Assembly: GCA_964358645.1 (NCBI GenBank)
Contig: CAYHPW010000008.1
Location: 9,425-73,424, forward strand
DNA from: JBBTDV01 sp038042605
Lineage (GTDB): Bacteria; Bdellovibrionota; UBA1018
Length of the DNA stretch: 64,000 bases
Direction of reading: 5' to 3'
Under the pieces are notes generated by a model. That model saw only the letters and a program-made list of their open reading frames with translations, had not been told where the DNA came from and made no database searches. This document shows positions 28,174-37,128 of the stretch, piece by piece; the first letter of the stretch is position 1; the number at the start of each line of letters is the position of its first letter. Both the position numbers and the translations under genes were made by a program.

Positions 28174-28594
28174 GCAGCTGGTCTTTGGCCTTGTTTATGA
28201 TCTCGGCTATGCGTTGTATCTCTTTCCATTCTTGGGACTCCGGGGATACGGACTTCCCAACCCGATCAGGATGATAACGCTTCATCAAAGTCCTGTAAGC
28301 TTTTTGAATTTGCTCATCAGTTGCATGAGGAGAGACGCCAAGTATTTCATGAGGCGCACCCTGGGTACGCATGCCTTCAAGAAAAAGCCGTGTCTTGTGT
28401 TTTGTGCTTCCATTTTTTCGCGAGAACCTCGGTCTGTCCGCTTCCCTTAAGCTAAACATCGATTCACGCGTTTTTCCAATTCTTAAAAGCCACAGTAACG
28501 CTGATATTATAACCACGCCAACGACTGCCATTAGAATGTACAAAACAGCGGCGCCAGGTACTCCGATAATCCTGACCAAAAACTCGCGAATCAT
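28160..28594 (-). CDS. Membrane-anchored J-domain protein
   Basis: 144 aa: one N-terminal transmembrane segment (about residues 14-40), a basic linker, then a C-terminal J domain (about 82-142) with PHEILGVSPHATDEQIQKAYRTLMKRYHPDRVG containing the invariant HPD. It would recruit DnaK/Hsp70 to the inner membrane, similar in plan to DjlA-type proteins but shorter. Its 3' end overlaps that of comM by 14 nt on the opposite strand. Divergent from comEC. Confidence 0.87.
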   Translation of the reverse strand: MIREFLVRIIGVPGAAVLYILMAVVGVVIISALLWLLRIGKTRESMFSLREADRPRFSRKNGSTKHKTRLFLEGMRTQGAPHEILGVSPHATDEQIQKAYRTLMKRYHPDRVGKSVSPESQEWKEIQRIAEIINKAKDQLLKRR

Positions 28595-28679
28595 TAGTTA
28601 ATCTTGCCCTAAAAATCGCAAATATAAAACCAAGTCTGGCACAATCCATGCCTTAGTTAATTTCATAATCAATATTCAA

Positions 28680-30785
28680 ATGGTCATCAGAATAATCATA
28701 ACGTATATATTTGCCGGATTCCTGCCTCTGCCAGCGCTTGTAATGGCAGCTACAACCTCAAATTCTGCCATATACGCGCGCACAGCGGAGTTTAATTTCT
28801 GCTCAGGAATTAGATTCGCCGTAAGAACAGGGAAGCCATCATGCTGGGCCAGGTTCCCTGCATCTGGCAATGAACTTTGTCTGTCACGTGATTTATGGAT
28901 CAGCATGCTTAAGGATCAAAAAACACCCTGTGGAAAATGGATCGGGCGATGGCGTGTGGTGCCCTTTTTGGACAACGACATCAATCACCACGGCACGCAC
29001 AAGCAAGTTAGACAACGTTTTATCGCCAAGCAATTCATTCCTAAAAAAAATGAAACCGCTGATTTTGTATGGAAATTTCCTGCATATTTCATGAACCGCG
29101 TGGAATCCATCCGTGAAATGATCTCTGCCAACTTAAGCCCCCATGATGCACTCGGTGTATGCCGCAAACTGATCATAAACGAAAGCGCCAGATCAGACGC
29201 ATCCGAAATAATACGACGTCTTGGTTTTGTTCATGTACTCACGGCAACCGGTATTCATCTCTATGCGCTTGCTAGCTGGCTTGACCGCGCAATACAAGCA
29301 ATATTCATTTTCTTAGGCCTGTCGGCCAGGCACGGCCTTGTGATGAGGAGGATATGCGTAGCTTTAGCCTGGTCATCAGCTTGGATTCTATCTGGCGCCA
29401 GGCCTGGAATGCTAAGGCCGCTGCTTGTAGTAAGCATGCGAAGCATGGCTAAGCTAGCTGGCTTTAGGTGGCGCAGATGGAGTCCATTATCTACGGCCAT
29501 TCTTATAGATTTATCAATAGGTGGATTTTTACACATCATTAATCCAAACTCCAACAGCATATGGTCACCCGGCCGCATGGCTTATGCTTTGGCGGTCGGG
29601 GGCGGGCTGTTAGTAGTGGACTCACGGGCACATGGTATACGCACACACTTTGCAATGGCCGTAAGTTCCTGGGTATTCCTGGCCATCGTAGACGCCTGGG
29701 TTGATAATACCGTCGCACTCGCCACACCACTACTAAGCATTATTACAATACCGCTGTTTTGCCTGGTGATTTATCCATCAGCATTGTTTACGCTGCTACT
29801 ACATCTATTGAAGTTCACTGAATTTTCCACTTTCACATCATCACTGATCGCTGATGCTGCGACTTTTATTATTTCAAAGGCATGGCTTATGACAGCATCC
29901 TTCGAAACTCTGTGGCTGGTTCCGAAATGGGCCTTGCTGGCTGGAGTATTTTTCGCAACTTTATATATGTTAGCAAGACATATGTTTGTGAGGCGTTGGT
30001 TCCATGCAGTATTTTTGTTTTTCATAATTACATCGTTCCTGGCCGGCATACGCGCAGTAACAACAATAAACGCAACAAACTCACAGCATGCAGAAAAACA
30101 GCACTACGCTATGCAAGTGGAACAACTCGATGTAGGCCAAGGAGACGCTGCGCTGGTTATCATGCCGGATGGGCGTGCCGGCTTGGTTGATGCAGGCCCT
30201 GGATCCGCGCTTTCGTATGACAGGTGGCTTAGGATCATGAGTCAGCGGAACTTGACGTCACTGGATTGGGTCTTCCTCACGCACTCGGATGAAGATCATT
30301 CCGGCGGACTTACCAACCTTTCCTCACTCATGCCTATAGGGTGCGTGGACGCGCCTTCAGCCAATAACAAATCCAGTTGTGTCCCATTTGATTCGCTGGC
30401 GGTATGGCAAAATTCTTCCAGAAATTCTTCTGGGAATTCTCTTATGAAGGCTATTTTAATCCCCTTGGCAAATGGCGGATATTACATCTCCGCAGGCGAT
30501 GCTTCAAAAAAACAAGAAATCGCGCTAACACACTGGCTTAAGGGACAACTACCAAAAATTAGAAAAGGCCCAAGAATTCTTAAGATCAGCCATCATGGCT
30601 CCAAACACTCAACAGCATCGGGATTTTTGGATCTACTAATGCCAAGCACCGCATGGATCTCAGCAGGCCTGACAAACCATTATGGGCACCCGTCTCTGAT
30701 CGTGTTAAAAAACCTGGACAAAAAACGCATAATGATCAGGCGAACCGACCATGACGGAATCCTTAGCACTAATAACGAGGATTAA
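28680..30785 (+). CDS. comEC: ComEC/Rec2 DNA-uptake channel
   Basis: Inner-membrane channel that takes up single-stranded DNA in natural transformation. 701 aa in the usual order: N-terminal periplasmic/OB-like region (about 20-150), the multi-helix competence domain (about 150-470, with RRLGFVHVLTATGIHLYALASWLDR) and a C-terminal metallo-beta-lactamase-like nuclease domain (about 475-701) with THSDEDHSGGL and ISHHGSKHSTASGF. The MBL metal ligands look intact, so it may degrade the non-transforming strand. ATG 28680 has no strong ribosome binding site. 3' end overlaps the convergent SDR gene by 4 nt. Confidence 0.94.
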   Translation: MVIRIIITYIFAGFLPLPALVMAATTSNSAIYARTAEFNFCSGIRFAVRTGKPSCWARFPASGNELCLSRDLWISMLKDQKTPCGKWIGRWRVVPFLDNDINHHGTHKQVRQRFIAKQFIPKKNETADFVWKFPAYFMNRVESIREMISANLSPHDALGVCRKLIINESARSDASEIIRRLGFVHVLTATGIHLYALASWLDRAIQAIFIFLGLSARHGLVMRRICVALAWSSAWILSGARPGMLRPLLVVSMRSMAKLAGFRWRRWSPLSTAILIDLSIGGFLHIINPNSNSIWSPGRMAYALAVGGGLLVVDSRAHGIRTHFAMAVSSWVFLAIVDAWVDNTVALATPLLSIITIPLFCLVIYPSALFTLLLHLLKFTEFSTFTSSLIADAATFIISKAWLMTASFETLWLVPKWALLAGVFFATLYMLARHMFVRRWFHAVFLFFIITSFLAGIRAVTTINATNSQHAEKQHYAMQVEQLDVGQGDAALVIMPDGRAGLVDAGPGSALSYDRWLRIMSQRNLTSLDWVFLTHSDEDHSGGLTNLSSLMPIGCVDAPSANNKSSCVPFDSLAVWQNSSRNSSGNSLMKAILIPLANGGYYISAGDASKKQEIALTHWLKGQLPKIRKGPRILKISHHGSKHSTASGFLDLLMPSTAWISAGLTNHYGHPSLIVLKNLDKKRIMIRRTDHDGILSTNNED

Positions 30786-31576
30786 AGAAGAAGCCTACCA
30801 CCATCCACCACAAACACATCGCCGGTCACCCAGGATGCATCTTCACCTAGAAAGAAACGTATAGCACCGGCCACATCACCTGGCTCACCCACCCGTCCCA
30901 TTGGAAAAGCGGCGCCGCGCTTTGCATAAAATTCCTCTAGCTCTGATTGCGTGTGTATGTAGGCTTCGTGAAGCGGTGATTTTACGATCCCGGGACAAAC
31001 ACAGTTCACGGTTATATTGTCCTTGCCGAGCTCCTTTGCCAGTGTCTTGGTCAAATGAATCATCGCTGCTTTGGAAACCGAATACGCAAGAGCGAAGTGA
31101 TTCGGCAAAATCCCAGCCGTAGACGAAACATTCACTATGCGGCCTCCGCTAGAACCACGGGCCATGGTCCCGACCACGGCCTGGATCAGCAGAAACGGCG
31201 CTTTTAAATTCACGCTGATTGCCTCATCCCATGAGGCCTCCGAAGTTGAAGACAGACCGCCAAGCGGGTAAATCCCGGCATTATTGACGAGCCCGTATAT
31301 TCCCCTGTAACTGCCTACAACTTTTTCGACGGTGTGCTTTATCTGCCGTGGATCCTTGAGATCACAAACGAAAGTGCTCACGCAATCTGACATGGAAGAA
31401 CTACGTGCTACATTCGACAAAACATGCGCGGCTTCCTCAAGCTTTGCTTTGTTCCTGCCTAGCAAAGCAAGGCGGTAAGATTTTGTTTCCAGAAGGACTT
31501 TGGCTGTCTCAAGCCCTATACCGCTCCCAGCGCCAGTAATAAGGACTGTTTTTAACTGTTGTTTTTCTGCTGACAT
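30782..31576 (-). CDS. Short-chain dehydrogenase/reductase
   Basis: 264 aa classical SDR, NAD(P)-dependent. Cofactor motif TGAGSGIG at residues 14-21, NNAG at 98-101, catalytic S152, Y165 and K169 (YSVSK), then CVCPGIVKSPLHEAY. Arg-Asn after the second strand (LLGRNKAKL) hints at NADPH preference. Closest to 3-oxoacyl-ACP reductase-like SDRs, but the substrate cannot be assigned. Faces the palindrome-containing intergenic region at 31577-31749. Confidence 0.9.
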   Translation of the reverse strand: MSAEKQQLKTVLITGAGSGIGLETAKVLLETKSYRLALLGRNKAKLEEAAHVLSNVARSSSMSDCVSTFVCDLKDPRQIKHTVEKVVGSYRGIYGLVNNAGIYPLGGLSSTSEASWDEAISVNLKAPFLLIQAVVGTMARGSSGGRIVNVSSTAGILPNHFALAYSVSKAAMIHLTKTLAKELGKDNITVNCVCPGIVKSPLHEAYIHTQSELEEFYAKRGAAFPMGRVGEPGDVAGAIRFFLGEDASWVTGDVFVVDGGRLLL

Positions 31577-31663
31577 TGTTTATTAAGCCTACCAAAAACA
31601 TATAAACACATCTATTTGTTTTTATTAGATAAAAGAAATCCAATCAAAAATAATTCATGTAGC

Positions 31664-31693
31664 TTGCCTTAGGCCTGACACTAATAGTATACT
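31664..31693 (+). promoter_or_regulatory. Putative sigma-70 promoter for the metalloprotease gene
   Basis: TTGCCT (31664-31669), an 18-nt spacer, then TATACT (31688-31693), 5 of 6 to consensus in the -10 box. It would start transcription near 31700, about 50 nt before the ATG at 31750. The -10 box falls in the centre of a perfect palindrome, so the site would be blocked by anything bound there. Confidence 0.5.
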
Positions 31694-31705
31694 ATTAGTG
31701 TCAGG
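31674..31705. repeat. Perfect 32-bp palindrome (candidate operator)
   Basis: Left arm CCTGACACTAATAGTA, right arm its exact reverse complement, with no loop: 16-bp arms without mismatch. It lies in the 173-bp gap between the divergent SDR and metalloprotease genes and covers the putative -10 box. Not followed by a T-run on either strand, so a terminator is unlikely. Best read as a binding site for a dimeric or tetrameric repressor. Confidence 0.75.
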
Positions 31706-31708
31706 TTA

Positions 31709-31740
31709 TTAAAAGGGGGAGGCTTTTAACTAATAAAAGC
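31709..31740 (+). promoter_or_regulatory. Two mutually exclusive small hairpins around a strong Shine-Dalgarno sequence
   Basis: GGGGGAGG at 31715-31722 is 28 nt from the ATG at 31750, too far to work in linear form. Hairpin B (GCTTTTA 31722-31728 with TAAAAGC 31734-31740, 5-nt loop) would leave only 9 nt between hairpin and ATG. Hairpin A (TTAAAAG 31709-31715 with CTTTTAA 31723-31729) shares the middle arm and cannot form at the same time. The pairings are exact; their use is inferred. Confidence 0.45.
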
Positions 31741-31749
31741 TTGTTTTAT

Positions 31750-32547
31750 ATGCCGAAATCACTCTCAGCAACTTTAACAAGTTTAGCGCTGGCCATGGTA
31801 TTGACAACACTGATCAGCAATTGCGCGATTCAAAACCAAACTTCAGAAAAGTTCATTAAAGACTGCGTATTACCACAGGACCAAGTCGGCACGCTCTCTG
31901 GACGGTGGAACGTCACCGCTGTACCGGTCGCGTTTCATGAAGGTGATTTTTCAGTGGAAGAGACACAGGACATCATCAAGGCCGCCGACACGTGGAATCG
32001 CTTCTATAGCTATAGTTTAAAAATGGCGGCACTAGATTATGGCGACCCATCAAACCCGAGAACATCAAGCATAGCCAAGCCACAAGCGCTTTGTTCGGAA
32101 GGCCTTATACAAGGCAAGAGATTCGTCGGGAACGTTGTGATTTACAAGCAAACCCCCTGGCCATACCCAAGCTCACCGGATGCGATTGCTTTGACTAGTT
32201 TTTGTCCGGCCTCCGTGAAGTCACAACCTCTTCCGCTAATGTACATGGCGATCATGGAAGTCAATTACCAGAACTTCTTTGTGGATGGCCGCAAGCTGCC
32301 AGATCTGCAGTCGATCTTCCTTCATGAATTTGGCCACCTGATGGGCCTTGACCACAGCTGTGAACGTACGAATAAAGACGGGGTACCAAATTGCACAAAC
32401 CCTGAAATGAACCAGGATTATTATCGCGCCGTAATGTTCCCGATTTTCGCGTTTAATACCACTGGATCTGGTGAACAAAAAAGAATGCTTCTACAAAATG
32501 ACCAAGGCAGGGCTAACTGCCTATATAGTGATTTTATAGAAAAATAG
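31750..32547 (+). CDS. Exported zinc metalloprotease (matrixin-like), probable lipoprotein
   Basis: 265 aa from ATG 31750 (an in-frame TTG at 31741 is possible). Signal peptide with hydrophobic core LTSLALAMVLTTLISNC; the Cys at about 25 suggests lipidation although Asn at -1 is unusual. The extended zinc motif HEFGHLMGLDH is at about residues 192-202, with H192, E193, H196 and H202 as ligands and base, as in matrixins. A Met turn is plausible in YRAVMFPIF. No propeptide with a Cys switch is recognised. Followed after 20 nt by a Cys-rich exported protein, likely co-transcribed, and preceded by a palindrome-controlled promoter region. Confidence 0.78.
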   Translation: MPKSLSATLTSLALAMVLTTLISNCAIQNQTSEKFIKDCVLPQDQVGTLSGRWNVTAVPVAFHEGDFSVEETQDIIKAADTWNRFYSYSLKMAALDYGDPSNPRTSSIAKPQALCSEGLIQGKRFVGNVVIYKQTPWPYPSSPDAIALTSFCPASVKSQPLPLMYMAIMEVNYQNFFVDGRKLPDLQSIFLHEFGHLMGLDHSCERTNKDGVPNCTNPEMNQDYYRAVMFPIFAFNTTGSGEQKRMLLQNDQGRANCLYSDFIEK

Positions 32548-32567
32548 CCTAAAATTAGGATGTACCT

Positions 32568-34031
32568 ATGGAACTGAAAATAAAACCAGCTAAACTCATG
32601 GTAGCTCTTTTATCACTCTCACTCTCAATTCCATCCTGCATACCATCCAACCAGAGCAACCAGCAAAAAACAAAGCTACCATCCACCACCTTGCCCACAG
32701 CCGGCGGTCAACAAGCAGCAGATAATTCAACTGTACAATGCGATGACTTGGACGAGACTAGCCCACTAAGGAAAGTCTGCAAAGATTGTTACGATTACGT
32801 CTCGTCATCACAGTGCCAAAGTAATATGAATTCTCGCGACTGCGTTGATTTTTTCAATATATGCCTAGTTCGAAGCCTGAGGGCTGGATTTCTCTGTGTT
32901 AAAACATGCAAAGATGACCAAACACTCCAACCAGCCACATGCACATGCACTGAAAAAGAACAAAATGGGACGATTACAAACGACAATGACCTGATCGATG
33001 TAGGACAAGTGGCCTATGGACCGCCAGCCGTAACGGCATACTGGCCAAACAGTGTGCAAAACACAAAAACGGAACTTAGTTTATGTAAAGCCACAACTCC
33101 ACCGATAAGTTTTTTTATCCAAAACAGATCAGGGGCGATCCCCGACAGAAACACATACACTTCAAATATTCAAAATGGATCGTGTCCGATGCTTGATCCG
33201 GTTAAACTTGAACTAATAGAGCCAACCTCGTCAGGATACGGACTTGCGTCATCAACATTATCCATCAAAACAACCGGGACAGGTTCTTTTTCAACATACT
33301 CCTACAACGATTTTGAAAGCGATGCCGCAGGACCAGGATGGAGCGGCACAAGCACAGCGGTTTCCAACGGAAGGAACGGCACGCCATCTTTTACAAAATT
33401 CCTAGGGCGATACAGCAATAATAACTATGTAAAACTAAGTTTAAACAACAAAGCACCCGGCAACTACATGCTGAGTTTTGATTTTTATGCCATTGATGCG
33501 TGGACAGGCACTCAAGGCAATCACAAGTTTAATGTAACACTGACATCGACAGATGGTGATAAAAGCGTTGAAAGCACTATATTCAGCAATCTCTTCACTA
33601 ATGACTTTATCAATCCACAGTCATATCTTGCGCCACCAACGGTGTCGGGATTGGATATCGACGATAACGATGATGGAAATGAAATGAACGATTCCATTTA
33701 CAGGCTCAACATATCATTCAGCCATATCTGCCCCAAAGGAAGCAGCCTCTGCGCCATGACACTTAAGTTTCATGGCTCAAATCTAAACTCAAATACAAAA
33801 TGGGGTTTGGACAACATCGGCGTCATGCCGATACATACATGTGGTGTAAAATATACTTTCACCGACAGCAATCAACTCACGTCAACATATTGCATGCGCT
33901 TTAATATCTTAAACACTTGCGGCCTGATGAACAGCGCCGGCACTCACGGCTGCACGTGTTTTGGAATGCCTACCGCCTCAGGTACCGCATCATACTTCAC
34001 ACCAATTCAGCAAGACGGGCTTTGTCAATAA
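32568..34031 (+). CDS. Cys-rich exported protein, probable lipoprotein, function unknown
   Basis: 487 aa. Signal peptide KLMVALLSLSLSIPSC with a possible lipidated Cys near residue 24, then a Gln/Asn/Ser-rich spacer, then a compact Cys cluster (about 58-130, including CKDCYDYVSSSQC and CTCTE). The middle (about 240-400) is beta-rich with FESDAAGPGWSG and FDFYAIDAWTG, resembling carbohydrate-binding or jelly-roll modules, and an Asp-rich DIDDNDDGNEMND segment that could bind calcium. No family assigned. Begins 20 nt after the metalloprotease gene, so it could be its substrate, partner or a co-secreted surface protein. Confidence 0.7.
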   Translation: MELKIKPAKLMVALLSLSLSIPSCIPSNQSNQQKTKLPSTTLPTAGGQQAADNSTVQCDDLDETSPLRKVCKDCYDYVSSSQCQSNMNSRDCVDFFNICLVRSLRAGFLCVKTCKDDQTLQPATCTCTEKEQNGTITNDNDLIDVGQVAYGPPAVTAYWPNSVQNTKTELSLCKATTPPISFFIQNRSGAIPDRNTYTSNIQNGSCPMLDPVKLELIEPTSSGYGLASSTLSIKTTGTGSFSTYSYNDFESDAAGPGWSGTSTAVSNGRNGTPSFTKFLGRYSNNNYVKLSLNNKAPGNYMLSFDFYAIDAWTGTQGNHKFNVTLTSTDGDKSVESTIFSNLFTNDFINPQSYLAPPTVSGLDIDDNDDGNEMNDSIYRLNISFSHICPKGSSLCAMTLKFHGSNLNSNTKWGLDNIGVMPIHTCGVKYTFTDSNQLTSTYCMRFNILNTCGLMNSAGTHGCTCFGMPTASGTASYFTPIQQDGLCQ

Positions 34032-34055
34032 CATAGTCAGGGATCACCTCTCTAC

Positions 34056-37000
34056 TCAGGAGAGCTGCGACACTACGGAGCGGACCAGGCTTGGCGAACC
34101 AATAGCACGAAGCGACTGTATAATATCCCTAGCAAGGTCCTTTGATATACCGTGTGGATCAATCATCTCTATTATTGGCAGTACAGCAGATTTGTCCTTT
34201 ATCTTCCCCAGCGCGACAACCGCTTGCTTTTGCACCATTAAATCAACATCCTTTAATAATTGTACAAGCATTGGTACGCACTCCTGCAACTCAGCCATGA
34301 ATAGCTTAACCGTTTTGGAATCAGACTTGAGGTGCTCGTAAAGCTGGTGCTGTCCAGCTATCATGGTCAGCTCACCAAGAGCAAACGCGGCACTACTCCT
34401 CATAAGAGCGTCGGAATGCATCAACATCGGCTTAAGCGTGCCAATGACTTCAAGGTGGCCTGCTGCGAATAGTGCCATGGCCGCATTGGCCTTTATGCGG
34501 TTATTTCTACTGGAGAGCAGTGGTAAGATCATATCAATGCATTTAGGACTTCTCACTTGACCCATGGCCTCCACGACGTTTGCGATGATCCTTTCATTGG
34601 ATGAGCTTAAAAACCGAATCAGACCGAGGACTCGATCCGTAGTACAGATCTTGCCAATCGTCGAGATAACTGCTGAGATGACTTTTTCAGACCCTTCATA
34701 CTTGAGACTATGAAACAACTCTTCCAGCACTTCTTCACTATCACGTTGCGCGAGCTTTGCGACCGCACCGGCGGCACACAAGCGCAGCCATTCATTATTG
34801 TCCCTGAGCATTTTCATTACTTGAGGCAATGCTTTTTGATTTCTGGACTGACCGAGCAACTCTATACTTCTTCGCTTTAACTCAACATCACCGCCACGCA
34901 GATTGTTTATCAGTACATCCAGGTCCCTGACTCCTATGAGTTCATAAACAAGGACACTTTCCTCTTTTCCGCGGATTTTTTCATTGGATAGTTCGCTGTA
35001 GTCAAGCAGTCCCCTAACCTTCTCTTCTACATGGCCAGAAAAAACAATCCTTGTGTACTTGCCATGCTTTGAAAGCTTCTCAATGCGGTTAGCAAGATTT
35101 ACGACGTCACCGATCACTGTGAAGTCCATCCTGTCTTTCGAGCCAATCGGGCCGGATATTATTTCACCATGAGTGATCCCGACGCCTATCTCAAGCGGCT
35201 GGCGGCCACTGGATTCACGCCGCTTATTAAACTGCGCGAGCCTGTCCCTCATTTCAAGGCCGCAATATATGGCCTTGAGCGCAGTAGCCACACCACCTTT
35301 GTTTTCGTCATAACCTGGTTGTTCAGCTGGCCGCCTTATGGTGCTAGCTTCTTCCTCAGTATAAAAAACCGCAAGTAGTGCGTCGCCTATGAATTTATCA
35401 ACCTCGCCGCCATACTTGTATACGACATCAACCATTTCTGAAAAATACTCATTCAACATGGCCGTAACTTCCTCGGCGTCCATGTGCTCGCAATGTGCGA
35501 CGAAATCACGTATATCACTGAACAAGATAGTGGCCGAAACCCGCTGGCCGCCGATCTTTGCACCATCCGGAGAATCTGGAGCCGCCATTATCTGACGGTA
35601 AGTGGAATCAGAAAGATATTTCCTAAGTTCCTTTTTCTTGCGCAGTTCTGATGTCATCGCGTTGAATGCACTGACAAGCTCACCGATTTCGTCATTTTTT
35701 TTAATATCCACCGAAACATCATAGTCACCTGACGTCACCTTCTGAACGCCAATGACCAGCCTCCTGATTGGCGCCAAAAGAAGCTGGGCGAAAAACACCG
35801 CTACTATCAAACCAAGCGCTGTTGAAGGAATTAGATCTATCAGCACCTGCCTCCTTATGGACGCGATGCTTTGATTGAGCGTGCGGTAGCTAAAGACATA
35901 TTCAATAAAAAAAAGAGGCTCCTCAGCATCCACCTTCTGAACATCACCCTTACCCAGAATTATCACTTTCTGCAGGCGTTCACCTTCACGGGTGGTTTCC
36001 TGTGAAACAAGCCCCTGCATGCGGACCTGCTCCAGCAGATCAGCGGGCAGCTCTGAGGCTGGCATTTCCGAGAGCTTCGCGTTGACATCCGCGGATTGTG
36101 ACAACGATGGTGGCAATGATGGAGACAAAAAAGCCTGCTCACTGTCGAAGAGCACCCTGTTATTTCTGGCTGAAATGATCCTCAACATAAGGAGGTTTTC
36201 ATTGCTTGCAATAATCCGCTTTATTTCAGGGACAAAACGCTCGGCATATTGAAAATAAAAATGATTACTAAAAGCCGAAACAACTTGCGTTGTTGAGAAC
36301 TGACCAAATACGGCCAATTCCTTCTTAAGTCTTTCCGCTTGCTCACGGCTCTGCAGCGAAGAAAGCGTTACGAATACTATGCTGGCCGTGATTATATTAA
36401 CCGCTATGATCGTAAAAATAAACTTGGCCTTAAGCCGCCAGTAGCGTCGCCACAGCACTCTCAGTTCCTGCCATTTTCGCAGGAACACCCCTCGCTTCCA
36501 CCAGCGCCTGAATATCATCACCACAACCGCTGACAATGCAAACAGTATAAAAATCCTGATTGCTATGGCGGATCCATCAAAAAAATACAGGACGCCATAC
36601 ATCCCGGAAGGCACAAAAACACGGACATCGAACCTTTCTATCAAAACTGTTGAATCCTCAGTGCCTAATAATTTCAATATTTCAGGATCAGCTTTAATTT
36701 TGGCTGACTGCGAACTTTGCGAGGAATCAAACAACACTTCACCAGCGCTCTGGCCGGAACGCACGGTTATAAGAAGCCGTTTAACCGGTGTAGTACCGCC
36801 CCCACCGTTTAAAATCTTTTTTACCCCGGGAAGGAATTGCTCTTCGTAGAAAAAATAAAAATTAGCCTGGAAGAGGTTTATGACTTTGGCGTGGTTGACC
36901 TTGAGAAAAGCAAGGCTTTCCCTTGCCAGGCCATTCATCAAACTGCTCTTATACGCACTCAGCGCAAGAACATATAAGACTATGGCCAGAGCCCAAATGG

Positions 37001-37091
37001 TTAATGGCCTAAATAAAACAGAACCGCCCTCACGACATATGCGCCATGAAAAAAAATACTTTCTAAGGCGGCCTTCCGTTGCCGCTTTCAT
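34056..37091 (-). CDS. Membrane class III adenylate cyclase with duplicated sensor, HAMP and HEAT-like repeats
   Basis: 1011 aa. TM1 about 27-47, sensor A 50-172, TM2 174-194, TM3 223-245, sensor B 250-412, TM4 415-438, HAMP 438-490, cyclase about 515-705, helical repeats about 725-1005. Cyclase residues: metal D526 and D570, ATP-selecting K566 and D656, transition-state N665 and R669, so cAMP rather than cGMP is predicted. Sensors A and B are alike (NFYFFYEEQFLPGVKKI versus HFYFQYAERFVPEIKRI, each later followed by VLFDS). The C-terminal repeats (ALPQVMKMLRDNNEWLRLCA and similar) look like HEAT/PBS-type scaffolds. No signalling gene is adjacent; a cyclic-nucleotide-binding protein lies at 52.8 kb. 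Confidence 0.9.
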   Translation of the reverse strand: MKAATEGRLRKYFFSWRICREGGSVLFRPLTIWALAIVLYVLALSAYKSSLMNGLARESLAFLKVNHAKVINLFQANFYFFYEEQFLPGVKKILNGGGGTTPVKRLLITVRSGQSAGEVLFDSSQSSQSAKIKADPEILKLLGTEDSTVLIERFDVRVFVPSGMYGVLYFFDGSAIAIRIFILFALSAVVVMIFRRWWKRGVFLRKWQELRVLWRRYWRLKAKFIFTIIAVNIITASIVFVTLSSLQSREQAERLKKELAVFGQFSTTQVVSAFSNHFYFQYAERFVPEIKRIIASNENLLMLRIISARNNRVLFDSEQAFLSPSLPPSLSQSADVNAKLSEMPASELPADLLEQVRMQGLVSQETTREGERLQKVIILGKGDVQKVDAEEPLFFIEYVFSYRTLNQSIASIRRQVLIDLIPSTALGLIVAVFFAQLLLAPIRRLVIGVQKVTSGDYDVSVDIKKNDEIGELVSAFNAMTSELRKKKELRKYLSDSTYRQIMAAPDSPDGAKIGGQRVSATILFSDIRDFVAHCEHMDAEEVTAMLNEYFSEMVDVVYKYGGEVDKFIGDALLAVFYTEEEASTIRRPAEQPGYDENKGGVATALKAIYCGLEMRDRLAQFNKRRESSGRQPLEIGVGITHGEIISGPIGSKDRMDFTVIGDVVNLANRIEKLSKHGKYTRIVFSGHVEEKVRGLLDYSELSNEKIRGKEESVLVYELIGVRDLDVLINNLRGGDVELKRRSIELLGQSRNQKALPQVMKMLRDNNEWLRLCAAGAVAKLAQRDSEEVLEELFHSLKYEGSEKVISAVISTIGKICTTDRVLGLIRFLSSSNERIIANVVEAMGQVRSPKCIDMILPLLSSRNNRIKANAAMALFAAGHLEVIGTLKPMLMHSDALMRSSAAFALGELTMIAGQHQLYEHLKSDSKTVKLFMAELQECVPMLVQLLKDVDLMVQKQAVVALGKIKDKSAVLPIIEMIDPHGISKDLARDIIQSLRAIGSPSLVRSVVSQLS

Positions 37092-37128
37092 TTATATAAA
37101 GTATAACGCGGCGTAAGGATTAATATCC

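Noticed and set aside
34047..34064. CTCTC/GAGAG stem between the Cys-rich protein gene and the cyclase gene
   Set aside because: It lies partly inside the end of the cyclase gene, has five pairs and no T-run.
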